Shown: positions 10,301 through 23,270 of the stretch, one piece after another
Position numbering within the stretch: the stretch's first letter is position 1
How the letters are laid out: each line of letters starts with the position of its first letter
Source: Casuarius casuarius
Taxonomy: Eukaryota > Chordata > Aves > Casuariiformes > Casuariidae
Direction: 5' to 3'
Length of the DNA: 64,000 bases
Assembly: GCA_003342895.1 (NCBI GenBank)
Contig: PTFA01000271.1
Coordinates: 124,409-188,408 of the forward strand
Program-made: the position numbers and the translations under genes
The notes under the pieces: model-generated
The model's database searches: none
What the model was told of the DNA's origin: nothing
What the model saw: only the letters and a program-made list of their open reading frames with translations

Positions 10301-13300
10301 GGGCTCCCCTCAGAGAACATGGCCGATCACATGTCCTGTTTCCTAGCCCAGACAAGTGTATTTGTTAATGAATAAAAGAAATCTGTACTGGGAAGATAGC
10401 AAGCAGAGCTCAGTAGAGCAGACAAGGGCTCCTAGCTGCAGCCTTTATGTCCTTGATACATTCCTGGAGTTTTCTTCTTCTGCTTCTTGCTGCAGTAGGG
10501 GCAGCATGCTTCTCTCTTTTGAGGAGCTGGGTGAGTTTGGACCTTACTGCAGGAGACAAGAGAGGCTGTAGGGAGCCAAGATTTGTGAATAACTGAGCAA
10601 TGCTGGAAATGTGCAAACTGGGGTAATGCAAACCTGCAATCAGCCTCAGAGCTGAGTGGTACTAATGGGAGCATTCGGGTTTCTTGGGAAACAGGCTGTG
10701 CTTTGAATGCTGAGAGTCAGCTCAAATCTTGCCACCTCCCTTCTTAAGACAAAGTGTACTTCTCCTACTGGCCCTCTCTGATATAAGCCCACACAACTGT
10801 GGAAGTTTAAAAAATAGAGTCAGAAAAACATCTCCTTTTCCCAGAAAAATGCAAACCACCTAAAAAGTAGTGCATCATGTACAGTACTTCCACTGAGCAG
10901 TGTTGAGAGAGAAAATGAACTTCATTCAAGCAGTTTTAATTTTGTGATAGATTTAGATTTCCTGCTCAGCTGCGAACTCATGAGGAAATCTGTTGTATTT
11001 TCCTCTGGGTGAAAATGGATATGTTCTAGATATGCGCTCAAATATCTTTGGGAAGATGCAGTTTTGGAGGAAAACGCAAACCTGTGTCCCACCATTCCAA
11101 TTCAATATTGAGAATGAGGCACAACAGTTGTTTATGTGTGGCAGCATATCCTGGATATTTGAGCTCTTAGTGTTTCAATTCATTAGTATTTTGGTGTTTT
11201 AGAAGTTCTCCTGAACAGTAACGATCTCCAGGAGATGTTTCTCTCCTTGATACTTCTCTCTAAAAGTGCAAGGAAGACAGTACAATGCAACTGTGCAATG
11301 ACAAGGAATGTTACGTAATTCCCATAAAATGTGCCAGAGGATCTTCATGTTTGTAGAACAGGGTCCAATCTAGTCTGCCTTTCCTGTCCCTCTATCCCTT
11401 CACACACACATGCACACATAGAAGAGGTCTCACATGTGGTTTGGAGGTGTCAGACATGGCTACAGTTCCCATTTTCTGACTGACCTGCTCTAGGTTCAAC
11501 TCAGAAGAGCAGACAGTAAGTCGAGGTGACCTTGTCCTCTTGGAGTCTGGCTGTCTCACTGGTTAAATCCTGGTAACAATTCATCTTTTATTTCAGGCAT
11601 GAATTACTCCTACTATACTGCTGCATGCGACTTGAAGGACTAAAAAGATCTTTGCACAAGGCTGGGGCATTATGAATTGCAGTGGTTTGTTTATCACTGG
11701 GAGTGGAACTTCATTTATCACGAAGAACTGAGTTACTCTGACAATTTGTGCAGTCAGATCTGAGGTTTAAGGGACTGACAACATATTTAGACATCTGATT
11801 TGTGGCCCTCATGCATCGTTAGTGCTTGCTGGCACAAGCCTGGTCCCTCAGAGCACTTGCTAAGTCCTGTGATGCTGTTGTCTTATAATAACTCACCCCA
11901 CTGGTTGACTGGGCCCATGTTTAACCACATGTACTCCTGTGACCTGACTGCAGACAGGTCCTTCAGATCCAAATGCCATTTCTATTTCAATAGTTACTGC
12001 TCTCTTACTGAGCACTCTCCTCAGTGAGTGCTTCAGCAAGGCACTCTGCAAACGTGAAGAGCTCTGACCTGCTGTAACACAGCGAAGGGCCCATCTCCAG
12101 CTAGTGAGGAGACAGGGTGCATCTTGCCTCAAATATGTAACTGCCTATGCTTGGCTTAGAAATAGGACCTAGCTCTTTTATCAAGCATATCCAGCAAGGA
12201 GAGCTGCCTCCTGTACAGCACTGAGTGTATCCTCCCCAAGAAGCACTATGCCTTGGTAAAGAGAGAGCTGATGTGTCTGCACAGCACAGCACAGCTCCGC
12301 GCAGGACTAGCTCAGCATTTGCAGACAAGGCAGCTCTGTTGGTGCAGCACTCCACACAAGCTGATTTGATCTTTTTTTCAGTAGGACTAATTAGACCGCA
12401 TGCAGCTTCTGTTTTTGGGAAGAGCTAATTTAGAGCCAGCTCAGGTATTTCTCAATCGCACAACATTCCCCAGTTTGGAAGCATCCACTATGCTTGGAAA
12501 TCTAAACAAGGACAATATCTCATAGCAGTATTGCAGTCTCCCAGTTCTCATTGGGAATAACTTTCTGGCATTTTCTGCCTGTGGCCTTGTCCTTTTGTGC
12601 ATCTGGCATTCTTCTGAGAGCTGGGGTAACTATGAGGAAAATATCTGTTCTTCTCTATTTGATAGAAATGTCCATGTTTGCCAGCCTGAGTTTAAGTGGC
12701 AGGGTAGGGAGGGGAGGAGGCAGAGAACAGAATAACAATATAAGTGCATGAATGCATTTATAAAATAATCTCTTGTACGCATAAATCATTTCTAGCATCT
12801 GATCTTCATTCTAGTCAGAGAGAGATTATGTTGATTTGTACTTCTGCAACCAGTGAAATTCCTTTGCAGTCAGTTAGATCCAGGAATTTCTTTTAAATAT
12901 ATATAGTATTTCCTCAAGTTCATCTGAAGACAGTGATAATAAGTCATTGTTCCCAGGGGGATATAGCTACCTTCTAGCTTATGTCTGCTGACATGCATTA
13001 GAACTGAGTTTGAATGGTAGCAATCAATAGTGGGAAATGCTGCCGCTGAAACTGTTGCTAAGTGCAGCTCTAATGTTCCTTATGCAAACGTTAATGCTCA
13101 CCAGAGAGCACACCTGCTAAAATGATCAAAGAAAGAAGATTGACTGTTCTATTTGCTAAATGATTCCCCGTATTTCCCGTTGTTTTTTCGTGGTTTGCAT
13201 ACCCTAAGAGAAAGAGAGCTGCAGAAACTGGAGAGGGTAAACACAGCCAGAATTAAGCGAAGAGCATCTCTCTTTTTGAAATGGGTATGGGCTGTCCATG

Positions 13301-16300
13301 CACCCAAGCCCAGGCAGTGCCACACTATCTCCAAGCATGTTAGGACACAGCTAGACAGGTTCTGCCACCCTTCTGTGCTTAGTCCTGACACGGACCAACA
13401 CAGGCTCATACTTCCCTGACTCAGCTCAGAGCCAGAACTAGTGCATGGGTGTTACGTCCTACTGCATAGCCAGTTCCTGGACACCCCCATGCCCTGTCTG
13501 AGCTCATTATTCACTAACTTGCTGCTCAACTTGAAGCTGGAACCTGATTTACCAGGGAGCTGAGCACCTGCTGCTCACACCAAAACCAGCAGAAGTCACA
13601 CGTCCTCAGGCTTGCCGGTGGCCAGATGTGGAATTTGCTCATGGCTAAAAGCCAATTCGTAGCCCTGAACACACAGATGACACATGGAGGAAGACTAGTC
13701 TTGTGACAGACACAAGCTCTCACTTTCTTGCTCTGTCTGGAAGCTGGAGTATTTGCAGTGACAATCAAAAACAGGAGAGAGTTTTACAGCAGTACTGTCC
13801 CCCTTACCCCCACCTGTAGTACACAGCAAAGTGAAATAAGAGAAGAAAAGTATCTTTAGTGTTTTCTTCACAGGAACCCTGACCTTTACACAGCTGACAG
13901 CTTTTCTGTCCAAGAAGGTTTATATTTATGAGTCAGGGTCACTGCAGCCTCCAACACAGCTAACTGACTGCTCAGCAACACCTGTGTACTGCACAAACCA
14001 GGTGAGACAAATCTGCCTTATCAGCCAGCTGGTAAAGCAAGGTTATAAAGGAGGAAAGGGGCCCTATAGGAGGGTTGTGAGTGATCATGTTGGTCCATTT
14101 CTGTGCTCTGAGGGAAGCTGAGATGACCTACAAGGGATGCGAACAGCTCTTCAGGTGGAGGAAGTGCATGAATTGGAGGCAGAGGATGGCCAGCAACAGA
14201 CTAAGAAGCAATGTAAGTGAGCCTTCATAAGGAGCAGTATGAATCTGTGAGTAAGGGGGGAGCAGCACCATGCCCTGGGCCTGGCTTGCTGAGAAGTCTT
14301 TGGGAGGCTCTGTGGTCCGGATATAGCTTAAACCCTGCATTGTGAATGAGGAATGTGGTAATACCCATATCAGAAAACATGGAAAGGGTGCTTGTGTGCA
14401 CATACATGTGGATGCGTCCTTTTTCTCCCTTTTCCATTCATCCTTCTTTCCTTCTGGAGATAACAACAAAGCTGCAAGCAAACTTGCAAAATGAATAAGA
14501 TGAAAGGTGAGGGTTGTCTTGAATATGCTAGGGGTTGGGGTATCTGGAAAGCCAGAGGCAATATTATGGGCATTTGGAATATCAAGTGTTCTGCTGCTTG
14601 CTCTTTCTCTGTGAAAGATCAACTTAGTAAAACAAGGAGAGCTTGTTAGTGCTGCTGCCTGACAGCCTAGAAGGAGTTTGGCTCTGGAAGAGTTTATCAG
14701 CAGCAAGAGAAATCTGGTTGGTCTTGAAGGCAAACAACCTTGGAAATGCTGCTGGGTTCAACTTGTCTGAAGCCGTTGATTCTTTGTGTGATAGTGCTGT
14801 CTCAGCCAGCAACAATAGCACATCCTCATCTAGGAGGAACTGTGTGGTCAGATTGTAAAGAAAGGACACAGATATCTATCCTGGAGTACAGTCAAATGGG
14901 AACCTCTATGTTCAATACTCCCAATAGTAAATGGGACACCAGCAGTTGTCATAACCCCTTGTGAGATGTCTTTCAGGAAGGAGAAGTGATTCCTTGCCTT
15001 ATGTGTCAAGGGTACATTTACACTGTGAGTTGAGGGACACTAAACTTGCTGAGCCTTGTGTGTTTCCTATCTGTCCTACTGGGTGCTCTCCTGGACACAG
15101 CTTGGGTGCAGAGTATGTTAGAAGAGCCCTGTTCTAGCTATTGCTGGGTGTGCTGGGCTATAGCACTCTGCTCTGTAGCACTTGGCCTTGTTGAGGTGCA
15201 CGTTGTGAGGCTAGGTCACCCCAACCAGGGTGACTATCTCTTGATCAAGTCAGTTCAACAGCTCAAGTTAGATCCTTACTTGAGTGTGTAGTCTGTGCAT
15301 TGACTGGTGATAGTAGGAGAGTCTGTACTTGTGAGTGGGAGCTGTGCTGAGCAGTGCCTGTGTGTCCAGGAAAGGGTGTATGGGTGGATTTGAGTCAGAC
15401 TCCTTGTGCATGATCTTGGAGATATCTGCGGAGTTGCAAATAAAATTCTGAGCAGAAAAAAATCCTGTAGAAAACAGCAAAAAAAAAGAGCCCTGCAAAT
15501 AGCGTCAGGATTCCTCTTGTTATGCTGCAAAAGGTCTTTCCTCTGAATCTTAAAGAACAGCCAAGCACAGTTCGACTAAGCTGATAAGCGGAGAAGACCA
15601 TTCCTCCTCTCTAGGGAGAAATAGCTCTTTTCAGTCCAGGACCTTTGAGTTGATTACTTGTAACAGGCTCTAATGCTTTCTAGCACTGCCAGGTCTATGC
15701 TGTAGGCATTTTTGCGGTGTGGTGGGGCAATAGTGTGATACAAGCTGTCTGTAGTGCAGTACAGAGGTGTTGGTTCAGTTTGTGCACTTCGTGACATCAA
15801 CCCAGGTCCAGCTGTCTGCCAGTTCATGTCTCAGGCTGCCAGTGTGTGTTATCTGATGGTCTCATTACTCTGCATCTGACCCCTTGCAGGGAGGGTTGTG
15901 GTGCCTGCAATGCTGTCCTGGCTGGGCACAGCCAGCAGAGAGGGAGGGAAGATGTCTCTGCCTCTATAGTTCTCTAAAAAAAGAGTGGAGTCTGGTCTGT
16001 GGCATGGTGTGGAGCTGGGTCTGAATGAAGAAAACTTCTCCTTCCCATGGATCTCAGGAGGTAGCAGAGTTCAGATGTGATAGTCTGAATATAGAGACCT
16101 TCTCTCTAAAGCATCGTTTGAAATTCAAAAAACAGCTGCTCCAGAAGCTGTCACACAGACTCTTCTCACCTTCTCTCATGAGCTCTTACAAAAGTGGTGC
16201 AAGCTGAAAATGACATGTCCATGTTGTTCTCTCCTTCATATTTGCTGTGGTGGGAGGGCAAAGGGAGAGGGAGTACCTTGTGCTATGTATAAAGTGTCTT

Positions 16301-17939
16301 ATCAGGAGTCAGGAAATGGGAGACGTGCTGGGCACTGAATGCTCATCCTCCTGGATTATCCCTGCCTAAAATGCTTTCAATAATGACTTCACTGACCTAA
16401 ACAGTGTGTGAAGCATCAGCAAAGCACACCTGTGCTTTGCTTTCTGTTAATCCTAACACCTCAGTGTCCTAGTCTCTGTTCTCAAAGTCTTTGTTGCCTC
16501 GACAAAGTCTCCAGCTTGTTAGAAGTGCAAGCCAAGCAACAAAATGCTCTCCAGGGTATCAGCATCAGTGAGTGCTTACCCAGTGCAGCCCAATTTTGGC
16601 TTATTGTGTTTTAAAGGCTTTCATTCTTCCTTATGCTGCATGTACTGCATTCCCCCACTTTTCTAAAGAAATAAAAATGTCTTGGGAAAAACTTATTTTT
16701 CCAGCTCATATGTTTTAAGCCAATGTCCAGCTCTTGAAGTATTGTTTAGATCACAAACTCCACCCCACCACTACATTTTTTCCAGTTCTATGCAGCTATG
16801 TGCGTAGCTATACGGTATGATTATACCATCTATCTTTTGATGCTCTTCCCCAGATGCGGATGAGAGCAGCAGCTGCCGGTCTGATGCCTTACAGTGGAGC
16901 CTTCATGCAAGCTGCTTTGAGGGTGTGGACCCAAGGGAGAGCTTCCCTATGGGTATGTGACTCCTTGGAAATGAAAACAACCTAAAGGAGTAAATGCACT
17001 GACTGCAAGGGAGGCTGGTCCTGTTGTTATTGAAATAAGAATTTCAGGCAGGTCTCTAAGCCACAGGTGGTATATGCATTTTTCATTGCTCTCTGTATAG
17101 CCTGATTAGCACATCAGTGGAAGTGGGCAGAGATCAGTGGGCAGAAATCAGAGTTCTCAGCTTCAAAGTTTTCATGATAGAGTATGAAAAGAAAAGCCAC
17201 ATTCTCTTTCCTGTCCCCTTCTCCCTTCAGGCTCTTGCAGCCTTCTCTATGCATTTTTGGTTGAATTTTCAATGCTCCTTATGGGCTTTCTCTTACCTAC
17301 TGGTTTCTGCTACCTGGTGGGAGAGTGGGAGCTCCTCTTTGCTGGAGTCCAACCTCTGGATGACTTGGAAAATTTGATGGCAAGGGTTTTTTTGAACTGC
17401 TTTTGTTCTACTTGTTGTGTGTAAGTGTGTCATGAGCAGCTTGGCTATAAATGCTGGCAAAGCTTGTGAACAGCTCACTTCTCAGAGCCTGACTTGGACC
17501 AGCTGCTCTAGGGCTGCTCCTAGCTCCTACCACTGATGCCTTGTGAAAGGGGCTGCTGATTTCCATGTGGAGGTGGGCTAAAAACATCAGCAGCAATGCT
17601 CTAGGTCTTGAAGATTTTCATCCTCATTGCAGAAAGATTTGGTTAAGATACCTAGCCATGGTCGCTGGTGGGAGATAAGGTTGTTCCATGGAGCCATCCA
17701 TACTTCTGAAATGGTAGTGCTTATTCACTTCTGAGATCTTAACACAGAAACATAATATTGCATGACCTTGCTATTGGCAGTGAATGTGAACTAATGACAG
17801 CCAGCAATGTATTTTCACCTGGGGCTGTTCTCAGCCCAACATCTTCCTCCCAAGTCCCCTTCTCCCTGCTTGCCCTTGTAATAAGCTGGACCTGCATCAC
17901 TACACAGCATTGGAAATGTAATCTAGGCATCCCTTCTGC
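7311..17939. other. Intergenic DNA, no gene recognised
   Basis: About 10.6 kb without a supported gene. The longest frame is a minus-strand one of 201 residues (14128-14733). It has no recognised motif, sits in low-complexity pyrimidine-rich sequence, and overlaps other frames, so I do not call it. A short CA-rich stretch lies at 11401-11420. Sequence around 13040-13110 contains an octamer-like TTATGCAAA and could be regulatory, but that is weak. Confidence 0.6.
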
Positions 17940-18440
17940 CTGGAGGGCTGTACGGGGTGCAGCACCTGGGTGCTGGTGGCGGGGCATGAGGTGCACTGCA
18001 TGGAGGCAGCCAGGAACTGCCCTGGCTCTAATAGATGAGAACGCCCTGGTGCTGGGGCCTGCGGTGTGGGGGGCCCCGAAGAAAGGGGGCAGGAGACACA
18101 GGAGGGGTTGTGCAAGGGGATATGTCTGGAGAAACGAAATGGAGGAGGCAAGTAGAAGGGGACAGTGCTGGGGCATGGCTGGAGGGGTGTTTCTGGGAGG
18201 AGGTGCTCCCTGCTGGCCTGGGGATGCCCAGAGGGCACAGCAGCTGGGGGACCAGGGCAGGGATGCCCCAGGGGACTGTGGTTGTGAGGGACCCCGTGCT
18301 GTGATGAGGACACCTCTGAGAGGAGGACTGTGGCCATGGGGGGACCCCCATCAGAGCAGAGGAAATGAGTAAGAGGCGAGGAACTGCAGAAGGAAACCCT
18401 CATGCACGGACCCCAGCCTTCTGTGCTGCCCATGGCTTCA
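17940..18440. other. G-rich, GC-rich block with several overlapping open frames
   Basis: The + strand is strongly G-rich and the block is open in several frames on both strands at once (204 residues +, 177 and 107 residues -, 89 residues +). Simultaneous openness with proline, serine and glycine-rich translations is what low stop-codon density in GC-rich DNA gives. It is not evidence for a gene. No repeat family was recognised. Confidence 0.6.
18246..18274 (+). other. Possible G-quadruplex motif
   Basis: Four G-tracts of at least three G with loops of 4, 2 and 8 bases (GGGGG, GGG, GGG, GGGG). The last loop is slightly longer than the usual limit of seven. Confidence 0.4.
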
Positions 18441-18549
18441 CCAAAGGAATTGGGAGGGCTTGAGCGTAACGTGCAGGGAAAATGGAGATCAGGAAGGGAG
18501 GAGAGGTATCGGACTGAAGTTGAGCCTGGGGAAGCAGGAGGAGAGGTGT

Positions 18550-18760
18550 TTTCCTAAGCTTTTAATTGTTTGTAGTCTGTTTTTCAATATCTGAATCAAT
18601 ATTTAAAGGTTAATATTAATTGGCAATAAATTAAGTCACATTTCCTGAGTCAAGACTGTTTTGTCTGTGACAAGGGCATATTAGAAACGTGATTCACAGA
18701 AGTCATATGCCTACAGGCTATTTTCTGTGAGCTGCTTGGCAAAATCTGAGCTGCAACTAT
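18550..18760. promoter_or_regulatory. Candidate conserved non-coding element
   Basis: A sharp switch from the preceding G-rich block to AT-rich sequence. It has repeated TAAT, TTAAT and CAATAAA-like cores (TTAATATTAATTGGCAATAA near 18611-18630) and no reading frame. This resembles homeodomain-bound enhancers. It is a texture-based guess. Confidence 0.25.
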
Positions 18761-21159
18761 TGATAGATACATGTTAGGGGCACCTGGAGGTGTCTGCTGT
18801 TCTCACAAAGGCACCGTAATATCTCACTGAAAAGCAGCTTTGCTCAAGGACAACTTTATCCTTTTCCTAAAAGGATATCACACCCTTCATGAGAAGGCAA
18901 GTAGGGGCTGCTAGGGCCTTTAATAAGGTGATGAAAGCATCTAAGCGATTCACTTTTCAAACTGAACAAGCTTTCAGGCTGTGCAGATCTTCAGAAGAGA
19001 CTTTAAAATACCCTCTCATGCTGTCTGGGAACAAAGCAGGACTTGGTGAAAGATCAGGTGCATTTTCTGCCTCTGTGCCCTATCCAGGCCAGTTTGTTGC
19101 TGAACAAAGCCCCACCTGGGCATCCACTTCTGCTTTTTGTGGTGCAGCAGCTAGCCAAGTTTCAGATGCCCAGAGCTGTATCTCCTTTTCAGAGCATCAC
19201 TGAGCAACTTTGCTCTTAGCCTTCCTTCCAGAATGACAAAGTTGGTGAAATAGTGGGAAGGAAGGTCCCTCAGCTGTGGGGAAGTAGAAGTGGAGCATTA
19301 ACACCCACTGATGCCACCTCAGATGATGAGACTCTTCCCTTTGTCGAGATACTAGTCCACAAAGTGCAAGCTAGTCCTGACTTTCAGATGTTGTCCATCT
19401 CCAGGGTCCCCTTGGGATCCCTCCCTCAGGAGGCTTTATGACCTTCTGCAAGCACAAATGGCAAGGCTAAGGCCAAGGAAATGGAAAGCTTGGAAGAGGA
19501 TCAAGGGAGGGATCCAGACTTAAGAGCTATCTTGACCATCCCATTGCTCTGGGACAGATTCAGCAGTCTGTACCTGCTTCTGGCAGATGTGTTGAGTTCT
19601 GGAGGCTCTTTAATACAGAAAGGTGGAGATTCTGCAGCCTCTAAGTGCAGAGTGAGATGCCCAGACAAGTGACTGATGCTCTGAAATCCTGACTGATACA
19701 TCTGTGGGCACTGTGGCCTCTTGCAGAACCATGGCAGTTTTTCTTTAAAACCCAAACTACTGCATTTGACCAAATTTGGGAATACTTTCCCAAAGCCTTT
19801 CCCTAGCCTTTACTAGCCTTCCTCTGCAAGAACTCTTTTGGATATTTGAATCTTTTAAGTGGTAGAAGTGAGAGGTAATGCTCTGGAATGCCCTGGCTTG
19901 GTGGTCAGTGAAATCCCATGTTGCGAGGCCCAGTAATGCTGAGTTATCCGGATTAGACACTGCAGCTGATTATCTTGCTGATAATCCTGCCTTCAGTAAT
20001 TTAATCAGGATGGGGATTGTGAGGCCAGGATCAGGCAGAAATAATGGGTGATTGCCCCCTTGTATATCTGTAGTGCTTGGAACTCTTTGTTTGTGGCAAT
20101 ATCTTTAATGCATTTAAATAAATATATGTGTGCGGCAGTGCTGTGGTGTTTGCTACAGGTACTGCAACTGGCATCTCCTGTTCTTTTCTGGCAGTTTGTA
20201 GGTGAGAAGTCAGTTATTGAGTGGCTTGTGAGGTGATGCAGATTCCTGCATCTGATTTCCTTGAATTCTTACAAAAGGTGCATGTGAGGGGACTGGTATG
20301 TCATGCCAATTTAAACAAATTGGAACAGCAAAGATAATGATCTGGCCCAGTAAGAAGAGCAGATGGTGTTAACCTTCCTGTCACAGATACAAGCAGGTTT
20401 CCTTGTCTACTGTTATGGGAGGGCTGGGTGAAATGATCCACATTCTGTTCCCATCTCTGAGAAAGGCTCCCCCAGTGTGGACTGGGAGCCCTGCTGCTTA
20501 ACCACATGTTTGTAGAAGTGCCTAAGGTGGGGCCTCTGTTCATGCTACCTACTCTGGTACAGAGTGATTCAGACTGCCTAACACCTGGGAGCACCAGGCT
20601 TTCCAGTCCTGCAGAAAAACTGGTACCCAGGACACTGGGCTTCACAGAACCTGAAGTGAGTTAAGATCTTATCGTTGAACACACTGAACTTCTGCACTGT
20701 GGGAATAAGAACTGCTAAAGGGGATCTAAGAGGACAATTTGCTCAGTATACTCTGAACCAGATGCTAGTAGCCCAGCACAGGCTTATTCAAGGATGACTG
20801 GTAGTGTCTTAAGGTTTTGGATGCCTGCTATAAGCTACTGGCTAGAGAAGAAAGTGTGCACTTGGAGCAGCTCTGTGCCTTGCTGAGTGAAAGCTGCTTT
20901 ATGAATTCCTTATTGCTGACCTGTGAATGTTGTAATTTATGTAGGGCTCTTACAATGCAGACATCTGTAAGGAAAGACATTTTAGCAATGCTAATTTGCT
21001 TAAAGGTGTAAAATATATACTCTTTGCAGGCCCACTCTTTGCTAGGAGGGTTGAAATAAGCCTAGAGTGTAAATATTAACTGTTAGGGAAGCCCTTGCTC
21101 TGTATACAGTCCAGCTCTGTCACTGTACGGGGAGTGGGGGGGGGGAAACAGAGCTCAAC
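18761..21159. other. Intergenic DNA, no gene recognised
   Basis: Frames are at most about 114 residues and have no motif. An ordinary AT-balanced sequence with no repeat family recognised. Confidence 0.6.
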
Positions 21160-21310
21160 ATTTCTTGTTCCGGCCAGGAGAGGGCAGAGGTCTATACACA
21201 TCCACGTGTGGCCGTCGGGAGGTTAATGATATTTAACGATGGCATTTAATGGTCACTACCGAGGGGCTCAGCACTTAGAGCATTGGTCACGTTTCCCTTC
21301 ATAGATCATG
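21160..21310. promoter_or_regulatory. Candidate regulatory block with CTCF-like and HNF1-like words
   Basis: A compact stretch with isolated CpGs (CCACGTG, GCCGTCGGG, TAACGATGG, ACCGAGGGG) in CpG-poor surroundings. It contains a CTCF-like word (21174-21187), a CACGTG E-box near 21203, and GTTAATGATATTTAAC, which resembles a spaced HNF1 palindrome. No coding potential is visible. Confidence 0.35.
21174..21187 (+). promoter_or_regulatory. CTCF-like motif, forward orientation
   Basis: CCAGGAGAGGGCAG matches the CTCF core consensus CCASYAGRKGGCRS at 13 of 14 positions. Sequence match only; occupancy is unknown. Confidence 0.35.
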
Positions 21311-22479
21311 ACACTGGATGGTCCAACATGGGGAGCATCAGTGAGGCAGAGCAAACTTTTCTTGTCTAGGGAAGGAAGCTATTCCTAGTCCAGGAGTGAG
21401 CAGAAGTGACAGGGAGCTAAAAATAAGGAAAGAGGAATGATAAACCGAGGCAGAGAATGGGTACTGTAGGAAAGGGAGGAATAGCAGGTGGCAATGACAA
21501 GCCTGGATGCTGGGCAGGGAGATGAGAGCTTTCCTCCACGTGGCAAATGTAGCTTGTGTCTTTGTGCAGATGTCAGAATTGCAATGCTTCATGTGTGTGG
21601 GAGGACTGCAGCCGGGGAATGGGGGAGATGGCTTAGCCGGAGCTCACAGACTTGAGGGTTGCCTTGGGAATGACTCTGAACACCTCAGGCCTAGGGTGTT
21701 ACAGTTCAGCATGACTCCTGCCTGGCACTGCACTGAGCACTGCACTGCTGATGCACTTTTGTTGCCTAGATGTTCATGACACTTGAGAATTTTCAGGATC
21801 AAGCAGTAAGCATTTCCAGCAAATGCTTTTATGCTGGAGTTGTTTGCCAATTGGTGCTTTCTTGGTGCTGGCAGGGAAAACATCCTTTCACTGGAAAACA
21901 GCCTCATTGCTTTCCCCACTTGCTATTGCTACTGGTTGTTTTGCTACTGCCACTTGGCTGCACATCCCATCGCTCAGTGTTTCTGCTGCTCTGTCTTGAT
22001 GCTGCATCCTCTTGTTTCCTTGCTGTCTATCCTTCTGATTGCTACATCTATCCCCCTTCAGCCTGATCCTCTAGCCACCTTGTCCTACGGCTATGTGGAG
22101 CTTGTTGATCCCCTATCCTGGTTCAGTCCAGCCTTGACTTCCTCTGCTCCAGTTCATTGGAGGAGGGTCTCAAACTCCACTGCTGACCTGCACATGCTGA
22201 ACTCTCCCCGTTCTGCCCCCCTGCTGATTAAATAGGTTTTTTTCTTCAGCTTGCTTGCTGGCATGGGATTCAGTCACAACTGGCTGCCTGCCACCTTGAG
22301 TCATTTCAAACCTCCTTCTTCTGCTTTCACTTCTTTTTCTGACCAAAATCTCATCTCTTTTTAAGTCTAAAAAGAAACAAGATAATGTGCTCTCCTTTCT
22401 CCTCTTTGCCTTTTGGATATTAGCACAAGCATGTCCTTCCGTCTCCCAGACTTGCTGTATCTATTCCTATCCATGCCTT

Positions 22480-23270
22480 TATTGTTCCCCTTCAGCAGTC
22501 CCTTTCTTCTAGCAGCTCTTTCTTACAAAAAAGTGCTGTTCAAGCCCCCACTTACCTCTCTAAATAGAGGCCATCTCTGCACCTTGACTTGCCAACTGAC
22601 TTTATCAAAGTCAGTCCTTATTTCCCATTATGTTCTACTCTTACCACTTGGGACACTGTCCTCCTCAGCTATTCCCTTCCCTCTCTAGGTAATCTTCCAT
22701 AATGTGTTTTGGAAGATGCTTCTCTTCTCTTTGCCTTTTTTTCAATCTATATTTGTGCAAGTTTCCCACATTGCTCTGTCCTTGGGCCCTGTCTCTCTCT
22801 TTATATTTTATTTGAGTGATCTCATTCAAGGACTGAATTGTGCCTTTGCGGATGATGTCCTCTCAGGCTGAGAACAAAAGGAGACAGGTCTATCTAGATC
22901 TCTGTGGAGATCTAGCTATCAGCTAGCTCACCTCTAGTCCCTCCCTGTTACCTGCTTTTCCACTAGTGATGGAGAGTACCATCAAGCCTACAACTTTCAT
23001 GTTGTTTGTCTTGGATATCTCACTGGATTCTCAAGTTCTAGCTACTTCAAAGCGATGCAGACTTGCGTGTAAGCTCCCCTCTTCCACACCATGCAAACCC
23101 TCCCCACTGTCTTTTTCCATTACTGACACATTCTTTTTCTTTGACCTTGATAGGAGCAATATCAGGCTGTTCCTGTCCCCATCTTTGTTGCAGACAGTTC
23201 TTACTTTGTCACTAAACTTCATTGCTGGGTCCAGATCCTGCTGCTACAGTAGCTGTTCTGTAGCATGAGC
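22480..23270 (+). mobile_element. Decayed L2-type LINE, reverse transcriptase region
   Basis: A degraded non-LTR retrotransposon readable on the + strand across several frames. Order of remnants: a KKV...L stretch at about 22525-22580, similar to the L2 lead-in; LDLPTDFIKV at 22583-22612, matching RT motif A (LDLSAAFDTV in L2); DTVLLSYSLPSLG near 22650-22690, matching the L2 DTVLSWFSSYLS segment; SVLGP at 22775-22789 in the same frame; and after a frameshift FIFYLSDLIQGLNCAFADD ending at 22856, the catalytic ADD motif. Further on, VLDISLDSQVLATSKRCR (about 23008-23061) resembles the L2 segment after the RT core. A stop and frameshifts make it a dead copy. The strong pyrimidine bias on the + strand also fits L2. 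Ends are approximate; pyrimidine-rich sequence from about 21900 could belong to it. Confidence 0.72.

Noticed and set aside
14128..14733. 201-residue minus-strand open frame
   Set aside because: No domain, odd composition, several overlapping frames on the same strand, no splice or promoter context.
17758..18433. 204-residue + and 177-residue - frames
   Set aside because: Mutually overlapping in a GC-rich, G-biased block; openness follows from low stop-codon density.
22413..23268. 91- and 100-residue plus-strand frames as possible genes
   Set aside because: Both lie in the L2-type reverse transcriptase relic and carry its motifs in broken frames.
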